This document shows, piece by piece, positions 1 to 7,513 of a DNA stretch of 11,985 nucleotides. How positions within the stretch are numbered: position 1 is the stretch's first letter; each line of letters starts with the position of its first letter. The DNA is from Pseudomonadota bacterium (GTDB lineage Bacteria > Pseudomonadota > Alphaproteobacteria > Rhizobiales > Rhizobiaceae): the NCBI GenBank assembly GCA_023451915.1, contig JAEXXS010000291.1, positions 1-11,985 of the forward strand, read 5' to 3'. Made by a program: the position numbers and the translations under genes. The notes below the pieces were generated by a model, which made no database searches, had not been told where the DNA came from, and saw only the letters and a program-made list of their open reading frames with translations.

Positions 1-192
1 TCCGATAACGGGCCGGGCATGCCGCAACACATTCGCGACAACCTGTTCTCGCCCTTCAACACGTCGAAGGAAAAGGGCCTTGGCCTTGGTCTGGTGATCG
101 TCAAGGAAATCGTCACCGATTATGGCGGAACTATCTCTGCGCAAAGCAGTGCCGAGGGCACGGTCTTCCGCGTCGAATTGAGAAAAGCATGA
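1..192 (+). CDS. dctB: DctB-type sensor histidine kinase, C-terminal end (partial)
   Basis: Only the last 63 codons are present; the gene enters from the left edge in frame 1 and stops with TGA at 190-192. The fragment is the end of a HATPase_c ATP-binding domain: the G1 box DNGPGMP lies at fragment residues 2-8, the F-box region FSPFNTSK follows, and the G2 box GLGLGL comes just after, then the usual end of the fold ([19 protein letters not shown]). It is therefore a histidine kinase that phosphorylates a response regulator. The assignment to DctB, the membrane sensor of C4-dicarboxylates, rests mainly on the overlapping DctD gene downstream. The stop overlaps the next start (ATGATG), which indicates translational coupling. 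The sensor domain, transmembrane segments and phosphoacceptor histidine are outside the window, so ligand specificity cannot be read here. Confidence 0.88.
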   Translation, partial: SDNGPGMPQHIRDNLFSPFNTSKEKGLGLGLVIVKEIVTDYGGTISAQSSAEGTVFRVELRKA

Positions 193-1538
193 TGGATAAT
201 TCTCTTCCCGTTATTCTGGTCGATGATGACAAGGCCTTGCGCCGCGCCACGCGGCAAACGCTGGAGCTTGCCGGTTTCTCGGTCGCCGATTACGGCAACG
301 CCATCGACGCGCTGGCCGATGTGACGGCGGATTTTGACGGCGTGATCGTCTCCGATGTGCGGATGCCGCAGATCGACGGCTTGGAATTCTTTGCGCGGAT
401 CAAATCCATCGATCCCGATCTGCCGGTGATATTGATTACCGGCCATGGCGATATTCCGATGGCGGTTCAGGCCATTCAGGATGGCGCCTATGATTTCATC
501 GCCAAGCCCTTTGCAGCGGACCGACTCGTGCACAGCATTCGCCGTGCGGCTGAAAAGCGTCAGCTTGTGCTAGAAAATCGGGCGCTACGCGCCGCTGCAA
601 TCGATGCGCAAGGCGATCTGCCGTTGATCGGCCAGACGCCTGTGATGGAAAATCTGCGTCGCACGCTGCGCGACATTGCGGATACGGATGTGGACGTGCT
701 GGTGGCGGGCGAAACGGGCAGCGGCAAGGAGGTCGTGGCGCAACTGCTGCACAATTGGAGCCGTCGTCGCAAAGGAAATTTCGTTGCGCTTAATTGCGGC
801 GCACTGCCGGAAACCGTCATTGAAAGCGAATTGTTCGGCCATGAGGCGGGTGCCTTCACCGGCGCGCAGAAAAAGCGCCTGGGACGCATCGAACATGCAA
901 GCGGCGGCACGCTGTTTCTCGACGAGATTGAAAGCATGCCAGCCGCAACGCAGGTGAAGCTGTTGCGCGTGCTGGAAATGCGGGAGATTACGCCGCTCGG
1001 CACCAACGAAATTCGCCCAGTCGATTTGCGTGTGGTGGCTGCCGCCAAGGTTGATCTCGGCGATCCGGCGCAGCGCGGCGATTTTCGCGAGGACCTCTAT
1101 TACCGGCTCAATGTCGTGACGTTATCGATACCGCCGCTGAGGGAGCGTCGCGAGGATATTCCGCTGCTCTTCGCGCATTTTCTGACGCGCGCGGCCAAGC
1201 GTTTCAATCGCGATGTGCCGGTGATCGACGCAGCCACGCATCGCCATCTGATGGGCCATGTCTGGCCGGGCAATGTGCGTGAACTGGCGCATTTTGCCGA
1301 CCGGGTGGCGCTTGGTGTTGCGGCCGCCAATGGTACGGTTCGTCCGGTGGCAGATGAACAGGAGCCTTTGCCGAAGCGTCTGGAGCGTTATGAGGAAACA
1401 CTGATCCGCGAGACGCTCGCCGCTAATAGTGGCAATGTGCAGGAAACGATCAAGGCGCTCGGCATTCCGCGCAAGACCTTTTACGACAAGATGCAGCGCC
1501 ACGGCATCAGCCGGGCCGATTATCGATCAAATGACTAA
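189..1538 (+). CDS. dctD: DctD-type sigma-54-dependent response regulator
   Basis: Complete 449-residue NtrC-family activator. Residues 8-120 form a receiver domain with acidic residues D12-D14, phosphoacceptor D56 (in IVSDVRMP) and K106 (in IAKPF). Residues 145-375 form the AAA+ domain: Walker A GETGSGKE at 174-181, the sigma-54-contacting GAFTGA at 221-226, Walker B LFLDE at 242-246, and [10 protein letters not shown] at 300-309. Residues 400-440 form a Fis-type helix-turn-helix ([20 protein letters not shown]). Length and sequence agree with rhizobial DctD as I remember it, including [29 protein letters not shown] sequence after the phosphorylation site. Once phosphorylated by DctB, DctD activates sigma-54 transcription of the dicarboxylate transporter gene dctA, which is usually next to dctB and so may lie to the left. 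The start is ATG 189 or the adjacent ATG 192; both overlap the dctB stop. Confidence 0.93.
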   Translation: MMDNSLPVILVDDDKALRRATRQTLELAGFSVADYGNAIDALADVTADFDGVIVSDVRMPQIDGLEFFARIKSIDPDLPVILITGHGDIPMAVQAIQDGAYDFIAKPFAADRLVHSIRRAAEKRQLVLENRALRAAAIDAQGDLPLIGQTPVMENLRRTLRDIADTDVDVLVAGETGSGKEVVAQLLHNWSRRRKGNFVALNCGALPETVIESELFGHEAGAFTGAQKKRLGRIEHASGGTLFLDEIESMPAATQVKLLRVLEMREITPLGTNEIRPVDLRVVAAAKVDLGDPAQRGDFREDLYYRLNVVTLSIPPLRERREDIPLLFAHFLTRAAKRFNRDVPVIDAATHRHLMGHVWPGNVRELAHFADRVALGVAAANGTVRPVADEQEPLPKRLERYEETLIRETLAANSGNVQETIKALGIPRKTFYDKMQRHGISRADYRSND

Positions 1539-1550
1539 TCTCAGAATGAA

Positions 1551-1584
1551 GGAGAGCGGGCTCCTCCCCAAGAACCCGCTCTCC
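1551..1584. terminator. Hairpin between convergent genes
   Basis: A 13-bp inverted repeat (GGAGAGCGGGCTC at 1551-1563, GAACCCGCTCTCC at 1572-1584, one C/A mismatch) has an 8-base loop. It starts 12 bases after the dctD stop. On the + strand no T-run follows directly; on the - strand TTCATTCT follows, so it could also act on transcripts leaving the alcohol dehydrogenase gene. Confidence 0.6.
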
Positions 1585-1588
1585 AGAT

Positions 1589-1625
1589 GCATCGCCCCCC
1601 GCTTCGGTGCGATGCTTGTTTTGTT
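1589..1625 (+). terminator. Rho-independent terminator after dctD
   Basis: GCATCGC at 1589-1595 pairs perfectly with GCGATGC at 1609-1615. A possible two-base extension lies beyond one mismatch. The stem is followed at once by a T-rich tract (TTGTTTTGTT, 1616-1625), the classic layout of an intrinsic terminator for the dctBD transcript. It is the second hairpin in a row after dctD. Confidence 0.72.
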
Positions 1626-1699
1626 GGACTAACTATTAGCTTTCTATATTTTTGTTGCAAGCAAAACATGACGCAATTTTGCGGAAATGTGCGCCCTGC

Positions 1700-2872
1700 T
1701 CAACCATTGCCCAACAGGCCATTTTCAAGGAGTTTCAGGGCGTCCTGTTTGGTAAGTTCGGTCGGATTACCGCCAGCTGTCGGATCAACAATCGCCATCT
1801 CGGCAATCAGGTCCTTGCGAGCGTCGTCCATCTCCAGCCCTTTGATGAATTCCGGCAATGTGTTCGGCACGCCAAGGTCCTTGCGCAGCTTCACGACCGC
1901 AGCGACGAAGCCGTCAAAACCGCCCTTGATGCCCAGATAATCTGCAAGCCGCTCGATCCGCTTTTCAATGGCAGCGCGGTTGTGGTGCAGGACATAGGGC
2001 ATGAAGACGGCATTGGTCATGCCGTGATGGGTGTCGTAAAGCGCGCCAATCGGATGCGACAGCGAATGGATCGCGCCAAGCCCTTTCTGGAACGCGGTTG
2101 CGCCCATTGCGGCAGCGGCCATCATATTGGCGCGGGCTTCGATGTTGTTGCCATCAGCATAAGCCTTGGGCAGATTTTCGAACACGAGGCGGATGCCCTC
2201 AACCGCGATGCCGTCGGCCATCGGGTGGAAGCCCGGCGCGCAATAGGCTTCAAGACAATGCGCCAGCGCATCCATGCCAGTGCCAGCCGTAATGAAAGGC
2301 GGCATGCCGGTGGAAAGTTCCGGATCGGCGATGACGGTAACGGGGAGCATTTTCGGGTGGAAAATGACTTTTTTCGTATGGGTTGCTTCGTTGGTCAACA
2401 CGCCCGCGCGGCCTACTTCCGAGCCGGTCCCGGCGGTGGTCGGGACGGCGATCACCGGCGCGATGGCGTTGCTGTCGGCGCGGGTCCACCAGTCGCCAAT
2501 ATCCTCGAAATCCCAGACCGGTCGCGTCTGGCCCGCCTGAAAGGCGATCAGCTTGCCCAGATCGAGGGCCGAACCGCCGCCGAAGGCGATGACGCCATCA
2601 TGCTTGCCATCCTGATAGACTTTGACGCCTGCATAGAGATTGCTTTCGACAGGGTTGGGCTTCACATCGGAAAACACCCCATATTGAACGCCCGCCGCAT
2701 CGAGAACGGCGAGCGTGGAAGCGACCACGGGAAGCTTTGCCAGACCGGGATCGGTGACGAAAAGCGGGCGCGCAATACCTGCCGCCTTCAAGACGGCGGG
2801 CAATTCCTTGATGCGCCCCGGTCCGAAAAGTACGGTGGTCGGGAAGTTCCATTTCGCGGTCAGTGTCGTCAT
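1700..2872 (-). CDS. Iron-containing (group III) alcohol dehydrogenase
   Basis: A 390-residue protein of the Fe-ADH family, NAD(P)-dependent enzymes that interconvert alcohols and aldehydes in the cytoplasm. The nucleotide-binding motif GGGSALDLGK is at 98-107. The metal ligands align with those of FucO: D201 and H205 (GMDALAH), H269 (AIHSLSHP) and H283 (DTHHG), with the conserved H273 between the last two. Length is normal for the family. The start at ATG 2872 is chosen because GAAAG lies 8 bases upstream; an in-frame TTG at 2887 has no ribosome binding site. It is last in the leftward cluster, 38 bases after the aldehyde dehydrogenase, so the two probably share a transcript and act in sequence. 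The substrate is not readable from the sequence; the context suggests the hydroxyl group of a gamma-glutamylated amino alcohol (inference). Confidence 0.9.
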   Translation of the reverse strand: MTTLTAKWNFPTTVLFGPGRIKELPAVLKAAGIARPLFVTDPGLAKLPVVASTLAVLDAAGVQYGVFSDVKPNPVESNLYAGVKVYQDGKHDGVIAFGGGSALDLGKLIAFQAGQTRPVWDFEDIGDWWTRADSNAIAPVIAVPTTAGTGSEVGRAGVLTNEATHTKKVIFHPKMLPVTVIADPELSTGMPPFITAGTGMDALAHCLEAYCAPGFHPMADGIAVEGIRLVFENLPKAYADGNNIEARANMMAAAAMGATAFQKGLGAIHSLSHPIGALYDTHHGMTNAVFMPYVLHHNRAAIEKRIERLADYLGIKGGFDGFVAAVVKLRKDLGVPNTLPEFIKGLEMDDARKDLIAEMAIVDPTAGGNPTELTKQDALKLLENGLLGNG

Positions 2873-2910
2873 ATCGATTGCTTTCAAACTGGGGCAGAAC
2901 AGGGATCAGA

Positions 2911-4296
2911 TCAGATTTTTTCACGCAGGTGGAAGGATTTCGGCCGGGTCAGATTGCCATAGCCAATTGGCGAAAGAGAAGCACCCTTGCCGGTATCCTT
3001 GACACCCGTCCAGACAAGGCCGGGATCGAGATAGTCACAGCGGTTCATGAAAACCGTGCCGGTTTCGATGCGGTCGCCGAGTGCTGCGGCGCGGTCCGCG
3101 TCTGCGGTCCATAGCGAGGCGGTGAGACCGTAAATGCTGTCATTCATCAAGGCGAGCGCTTCCTGATCGTTGCGCACTTTCATGATGCCGACGACAGGGC
3201 CGAAACTTTCCTCGCGCATCACGCTCATCTGGTGGTCGACATGGGTCAGCACTTCCGGCGCGATATAGGGCGAGCCCGCCACGTCATTGTTGACCTTTAT
3301 GTTCACATGCGCCTTGGCGCCCTTGCGCAGCGCTTCGGCCTTCTGCTCGCGGATGAGATCGGCAAAACGCGCCTGCGCCATTGGCCCGAGCGTCGTGCCC
3401 GCTTCCAGCGGATTGCCGACAACATATTGCCGGGTGAGGTCGATGAAACCATCCACGAAACGATCATAGACATCTTCATGCACATAGATGCGTTCGATGC
3501 CGCAGCAGCATTGGCCGGAATTGAAATAAGCCCCATCGACCAGATTGGCGACCGCATGGTCCAAATTGACGTCCGGCAGGACATAGGCCGGGTCCTTGCC
3601 GCCAAGCTCCAACCCCATGGTCATGAAGGTGCTTGCGGCGGCCTTTTCAATGGCGCGTCCGCCGCCGACCGATCCGGTGAAATTCACATGATCGATCGTG
3701 CCCGAAGCCAGCAGCTTTTCGGTGGAGGCGTGATTCAGAACGACATTCTGGAAGACGCCTTTTGGAAGCCCTGCCTTCTCAAAAGCCTCAGCGAAGCGTT
3801 CGCCAGCCAGAAGCGTTTGCGTCGCATGTTTGAGGATGACGCTGTTGCCCGCCATCAGGGCCGGAATGATGGTGTTGACGGCGGTGAGATAGGGATAGTT
3901 CCACGGCGCGATCACCAGCACCACGCCAAGCGGCACATGTTTGACATAACGGCGGAAACCATCCTTCGGCGCGGGCCGATAAGGTTCCAGCGCTTGTTCG
4001 GCAATGTCGATCATGTATTGGCCGCGTTCCTGCACACCGCCATTTTCGCCGCCATAACGGGTCGGTCGCCCCATCTGCCAGGCAATCTCCGGCACGATTT
4101 CATCCTGCATCGCGGCAAGCGCTGCAAGCGCGGCGCGGCAATAGCGCGCCCGTTCCGCTATGCTCAGTTCAGCCCAGGTGGTTTGCGCCGTGCGCGCAGC
4201 TGCAACCGTGGACTGGATGGCGGTTTCGCTCAAAAATGGGCGCTCGGCATAAACCGAACCGTCGATAGGCGAGATGATCTTGGCGGTGCCGCTCAT
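2911..4296 (-). CDS. NAD(P)-dependent aldehyde dehydrogenase
   Basis: A 461-residue member of the aldehyde dehydrogenase superfamily, oxidising an aldehyde to the carboxylate. Key features visible are the oxyanion asparagine N133 in APWNYP, cofactor-loop FTGSVGGG at 206-213, general base E230 in LELGGKDP, catalytic cysteine C264 (the second of three consecutive cysteines in NSGQCCCG, matching GQxC), and E363 in EESFGPV. The start is fixed by AAGGA 8 bases upstream of ATG 4296. It lies 51 bases after the glutamine synthetase-like gene and 38 bases before the Fe-alcohol dehydrogenase. Beside a gamma-glutamyl-amine ligase it would occupy the PuuC position, oxidising a gamma-glutamylated aminoaldehyde to an amino acid conjugate. 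This role is inferred; semialdehyde dehydrogenase activity in another pathway is the main alternative. Confidence 0.9.
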   Translation of the reverse strand: MSGTAKIISPIDGSVYAERPFLSETAIQSTVAAARTAQTTWAELSIAERARYCRAALAALAAMQDEIVPEIAWQMGRPTRYGGENGGVQERGQYMIDIAEQALEPYRPAPKDGFRRYVKHVPLGVVLVIAPWNYPYLTAVNTIIPALMAGNSVILKHATQTLLAGERFAEAFEKAGLPKGVFQNVVLNHASTEKLLASGTIDHVNFTGSVGGGRAIEKAAASTFMTMGLELGGKDPAYVLPDVNLDHAVANLVDGAYFNSGQCCCGIERIYVHEDVYDRFVDGFIDLTRQYVVGNPLEAGTTLGPMAQARFADLIREQKAEALRKGAKAHVNIKVNNDVAGSPYIAPEVLTHVDHQMSVMREESFGPVVGIMKVRNDQEALALMNDSIYGLTASLWTADADRAAALGDRIETGTVFMNRCDYLDPGLVWTGVKDTGKGASLSPIGYGNLTRPKSFHLREKI

Positions 4297-4347
4297 CGGG
4301 CATGTCCTTCATATGTCATTCTATATGGTGGCCTATAGGATGGCCGA

Positions 4348-5715
4348 TCAGTAGCGCTCGAAGCCGCGATGCAGTTCCCAGTCGGTGACGCGGCGGTCAT
4401 ATTCGATCTGCTCCCAATGGGCGGTGTGAACATAATGGCTGACCACATCCTCACCGAGCGCCTCTTTCAGGAAAGACGAGTTCTTAAGAGCAAGGGCGGC
4501 TTCGCGCAGCGTATAGGGAATTTCCTTCAGTTTCACCGCGCCATAGGCATCGCCCACGAAAGGCTCTTCCAGTTCCAGCTTTTCATCCACGCCCTGAAGC
4601 CCGGCGGCGATCAAGGCTGCGAAAGCGAGATAAGGATTGAGATCGGCCCCGCCGATACGGCATTCAATGCGGATCGCCTTGGTGCCTTCGCCGCAAAGAC
4701 GGAACCCCGCCGTGCGGTTGTCTTCGCTCCAGGTGATCTTGGTCGGTGCAAAGGTGCCCGCCTGAAAACGCTTGTAGGAATTGATGTAAGGCGCGAGAAA
4801 ATAGGTGTAGTCGGTCGCATATTTCAGCTGGCCAGCCACCCACGAGCGCATCAGCGGCGTCATCGTATGCGGCGCCTTCGGGTCGAAGAAGAGGGGCTCC
4901 TTGCCATCGGCGCTCCAGACGGAATTGTGCACATGGCTGGAACTGCCCGCTTTGTTGTAATCATATTTCGCCATGAAGGTGATGCATTTGCCATGCTGCT
5001 CGGCAATGTCCTTCATCGCGGTCTTCATGATCACATGCCGGTCGGCCATTTCCAGCGCTTCGGCATAACGCACATTCAGCTCTTCCTGACCCGGACCCCA
5101 CTCGCCCTTCGAATTCTCGACGGGAATGCCTGCCGCAGCCAGCTGATTGCGCATGGCACGCAAAACCGGCTCTTCTCGGGTCGTCAGGTGGATCACATAG
5201 TCCTGAATATAGGGCGAGGCCGTCTCCATGGCCTGCCAATGCTTGTTGCGGGCGGTCTTGTAGGACTCGTCGAAAATATAGAATTCCAGCTCGGATGCGA
5301 AATAGGCGCGATAGCCGCGCTCATGCAGGCGGGCGAGCTGTTTCTTCAAAATAGCGCGTGGCGAATGCGCCAGATCGTGATGGTGGTGATCCTGCACGTC
5401 GCAAAGAATGATGGCCGTCTTTTCCAGCCATGGCGCAAGCCGGATGGTGGAAAGATCGGGTTTCATCACGAAGTCGCCATAGCCCTTGTCCCAGCTTGCA
5501 GCCTCATAGCCCGGCACCGGCTCCATGTCGATATCGTCGGCGAGGAGATAGTTGCAGCCATGGGTTTCGTCATAGGCGGATTCCACGAAGAACGGCGCAT
5601 AAAAGCGCTTGCCGATCAGGCGCCCCTGCATATCGACGATGCAGGCGAGAACCGTATCGATATCTCCGGCGGAAACGGCTTTCTTGAGTTCTTCAAACGA
5701 TAGGGATCCAGCCAT
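4348..5715 (-). CDS. Glutamine synthetase-like gamma-glutamyl-amine ligase (PuuA/GlnT type)
   Basis: A 455-residue member of the glutamine synthetase fold. Visible active-site blocks are ELEF (E142, E144), EWGPGQEELNV (E205, E211, E212), GSSSHVHNS at 258-265 in place of the usual GSGMHxHxS, NRTAGFR at 333-339, and IECR (E351, R353) followed by NPYLAFAALIAAGL. The N-terminal loop reads DMQGRLIGKR (28-37), the form found in PuuA-like ligases, where true ammonia-using synthetases carry DGSS with the ammonium-binding aspartate. It probably joins glutamate to an organic amine with ATP, forming a gamma-glutamylamide. The start at ATG 5715 is chosen over an in-frame upstream ATG (5775), which would place 20 unrelated residues in the hairpin spacer, because GGAGAG lies 7 bases before 5715. 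The gene is followed by aldehyde and alcohol dehydrogenases. The amine is unknown. Confidence 0.88.
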   Translation of the reverse strand: MAGSLSFEELKKAVSAGDIDTVLACIVDMQGRLIGKRFYAPFFVESAYDETHGCNYLLADDIDMEPVPGYEAASWDKGYGDFVMKPDLSTIRLAPWLEKTAIILCDVQDHHHHDLAHSPRAILKKQLARLHERGYRAYFASELEFYIFDESYKTARNKHWQAMETASPYIQDYVIHLTTREEPVLRAMRNQLAAAGIPVENSKGEWGPGQEELNVRYAEALEMADRHVIMKTAMKDIAEQHGKCITFMAKYDYNKAGSSSHVHNSVWSADGKEPLFFDPKAPHTMTPLMRSWVAGQLKYATDYTYFLAPYINSYKRFQAGTFAPTKITWSEDNRTAGFRLCGEGTKAIRIECRIGGADLNPYLAFAALIAAGLQGVDEKLELEEPFVGDAYGAVKLKEIPYTLREAALALKNSSFLKEALGEDVVSHYVHTAHWEQIEYDRRVTDWELHRGFERY

Positions 5716-5722
5716 TCTTGTG

Positions 5723-5728
5723 CTCTCC
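5723..5728 (-). promoter_or_regulatory. Ribosome binding site of the glutamine synthetase-like gene
   Basis: On the - strand the sequence reads GGAGAG, 7 bases, then ATG at 5715. This strong Shine-Dalgarno decides the start against the longer in-frame reading from 5775. Confidence 0.75.
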
Positions 5729-5746
5729 AAAATTATCCGATGGGAA

Positions 5747-5773
5747 GCTCTGGCCGGATGAACCGGCCAGAGC
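5747..5773. repeat. Perfect 11-bp hairpin before the ligase gene
   Basis: GCTCTGGCCGG (5747-5757) and CCGGCCAGAGC (5763-5773) are perfect reverse complements around a 5-base loop. It is the nearest of three hairpins to the glutamine synthetase-like start and ends 18 bases before its ribosome binding site on the - strand. It could be a processing or stability element, or an attenuator; no T-run follows in that direction. Confidence 0.7.
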
Positions 5774-5775
5774 AC

Positions 5776-5800
5776 GCATTGATCCGGTTCGGATCAATGC
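5776..5800. repeat. Perfect 10-bp hairpin in the permease-ligase spacer
   Basis: GCATTGATCC (5776-5785) and GGATCAATGC (5791-5800) are perfect reverse complements around the loop GGTTC. It directly follows the preceding hairpin, with two bases between them. The pair looks like part of a mosaic intergenic repeat rather than a single terminator. Confidence 0.7.
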
Positions 5801-5821
5801 GGCTCAATTCGTTATTCTTAC

Positions 5822-5860
5822 GCACATCCCGAAAACCGCTTCACACTTTTCGGGATGTGC
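5822..5860. repeat. Perfect 14-bp hairpin with CCGAAAA/TTTTCGG core
   Basis: GCACATCCCGAAAA (5822-5835) and TTTTCGGGATGTGC (5847-5860) form a perfect stem with an 11-base loop, five bases from the permease stop codon at 5866. Elements with this core and a CCGCTTCACAC-like loop are, from recall, frequent between genes in Brucella and relatives, so it is probably a dispersed repeat that also serves as a terminator. On the - strand it would lower transcription from the permease into the ligase gene. Confidence 0.75.
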
Positions 5861-5865
5861 TTTGG

Positions 5866-7425
5866 TCAATGGGCAGTTTCGCCCACAGCCCGTTCTGCGG
5901 CTGCAATTTCAGCCGCACGTTTGGCGATGCGGTCGCCAACCGGCGGGCCCTGGAAGCGCTTGTTCTCGACGGTCAGCCAGAGAACACCGGCAAGCAGGAC
6001 GAAGCCGACAACGATCCACAGCACCTTGTCGTTTGGCGGCTGCACGGCGATGTAGAAAATAACCGCCATGCCGACGACCGACAGGAATGTCACCAGCTTA
6101 TAGAGGCCGCCCGACATCGCCCATGGTCCCGGGTTCGGCCATTTCGGCGTGCCATAGGCGAAGATTGCCAGCACGAGCGGAATGGTGAAGGACAGGAACA
6201 GGAAGACGAGCGTCGAGTTGACGACGATGGTGTAGAGATTGGTGCCGCCAATGGAGACGAACTGCGCTGCGAAAACATAGATGATTTCGAGGAAGGCAGC
6301 CGTCCAGATCGCGGCAACCGGCGTGCGGTATTTTGGCGAAACACTGGCGAGCGTTTTGGAGCCGATCGGCATGCCGTCATCGCGAGAGAAGGCGAACAGC
6401 ATGCGCGATGCCGATGTCACCGTCGCCAGACCGCAGAGAAGCTGCGTGATGACGATGGCAAAGTAGATCACATTCTTCAGCGGGCCGGGCAGGATGGCGT
6501 CCATGGTGCCGAAGAACATGCCCCAGCCTTGTGCGGCGGCTGCATTCATATCCGGGATCGCCAGCGTGATGGCGCAGATCATGATCCAGCCGACGAGCGA
6601 AGACCAGAATACTGCCGATACGATGCCGCGCGGAACCGTATGGGCCGCCTTGATGGTTTCCTCGGACGTGTGCGCCGAGGCGTCGTAACCGGTGATCGTA
6701 TAGACCGGCAGCAACAGGCAGAGCAGGAACAAATAGCCCATATTGTCGCTTTGCGGGAAGACTTCGCCGCCCGCAGCACCCGAATAGTTGGTGAAGGTCC
6801 ACAGACGCGAGAAGTCGAGCGCTGGCGCATAAACCAGACAGCCGACAACCAGTACGGCTGTGGTGAGGAAGATGATATAGCCCGAAATGTCGGTCAGAAA
6901 GGTCGTGACCTTGATGCCGAGATGGTTGAACAGAGCCTGCCCGATCGTGATGATCGTGACGAAGAGCACGACATGCCCGGCGGATGTGTCCATGCCGATC
7001 AGGTGGCCGAATGTCCCCTGAAAGAAGAAGGCAGTGCCGATATTGATCGCACCGAGAACGGTGATCAGCCCGAGCAGGTTGAGCCATGCGGTCAGCCAGC
7101 CGGTGAAACGGTTGCCGAGAATGGACGCCCAGTGATAGAGGCCGCCAGCCGTCGGAAAGGCCGAGGCGATCTGCGCCATCGACAGGGCGAACATGCCGGA
7201 AATCAGACAGCCGACGATCCAGCCGATACCTGCGCCGGCGCCGCCGACCGAGGAAATGGCCTGGGCGAAGGAATTGATGCCGCCAGACAGAATGCAGATG
7301 ATGGAAAATGAAATTGCGAAGTTCGAAAATCGGCTCATGGAACGTTGCAGTTCCTGAGCGTAACCCATGCCATGCAGGACTTTGATGTCCTCGCTTTTAT
7401 CTTTATCGGAGTAATCTGAGCTCAT
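5866..7425 (-). CDS. APC superfamily amino acid/amine permease (ACT-like)
   Basis: A 519-residue, strongly hydrophobic inner-membrane protein with about 12 predicted transmembrane segments (estimated by eye). A polar N-terminal tail of about 30 residues precedes the first segment (FSNFAISFSIICILSGGI, 33-50). Family signatures include the GGAGAGIGW glycine-rich region (61-69) and FPTAGGLYHWAS (90-101), typical of the amino acid/choline transporter branch that includes yeast UGA4 (GABA) and HNM1 (choline, ethanolamine). It would import the amine or amino alcohol used by the downstream enzymes. Start ATG 7425 has AAAGGGGAA (7431-7439) as ribosome binding site. It lies 81 bases after the amidohydrolase gene and is separated from the ligase gene by the three-hairpin spacer. 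The exact substrate cannot be read. Confidence 0.9.
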   Translation of the reverse strand: MSSDYSDKDKSEDIKVLHGMGYAQELQRSMSRFSNFAISFSIICILSGGINSFAQAISSVGGAGAGIGWIVGCLISGMFALSMAQIASAFPTAGGLYHWASILGNRFTGWLTAWLNLLGLITVLGAINIGTAFFFQGTFGHLIGMDTSAGHVVLFVTIITIGQALFNHLGIKVTTFLTDISGYIIFLTTAVLVVGCLVYAPALDFSRLWTFTNYSGAAGGEVFPQSDNMGYLFLLCLLLPVYTITGYDASAHTSEETIKAAHTVPRGIVSAVFWSSLVGWIMICAITLAIPDMNAAAAQGWGMFFGTMDAILPGPLKNVIYFAIVITQLLCGLATVTSASRMLFAFSRDDGMPIGSKTLASVSPKYRTPVAAIWTAAFLEIIYVFAAQFVSIGGTNLYTIVVNSTLVFLFLSFTIPLVLAIFAYGTPKWPNPGPWAMSGGLYKLVTFLSVVGMAVIFYIAVQPPNDKVLWIVVGFVLLAGVLWLTVENKRFQGPPVGDRIAKRAAEIAAAERAVGETAH

Positions 7426-7499
7426 GGTTGTTCCCCTTTGATCTTTGCTCTCTACTCACTCATGCGGATGGTACTTTCAGTCTTCTTCTCTTGTCATAA

Positions 7500-7513
7500 A
7501 ACCTGATCAGGTT
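7500..7513. promoter_or_regulatory. 14-bp perfect palindrome over the amidohydrolase stop
   Basis: AACCTGATCAGGTT is its own reverse complement and includes the TGA stop of the amidohydrolase gene. With no loop it is a poor terminator, but it could be a protein-binding site upstream of the permease. Half of it is constrained by coding sequence, so chance is possible. Confidence 0.3.

Noticed and set aside
4321..4350. GGCC-rich symmetry around CCTATAGG between ligase and aldehyde dehydrogenase genes
   Set aside because: The arms are only 4-8 bp and inconsistent; with 51 bases between the genes this is not convincing as a terminator or operator.
5732..5737. GATAAT on the - strand as a -10 box for the ligase gene
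   Set aside because: Transcription would begin inside or beside the ribosome binding site at 5723-5728, and no fitting -35 box was seen outside the hairpins.
1652..7311. Long open frames on the + strand opposite the dehydrogenase, ligase and permease genes (up to about 520 codons)
   Set aside because: They lie exactly opposite genes with complete family motifs, their translations are rich in Arg, His and Gly without recognisable domains, and such frames arise from third-position GC bias.
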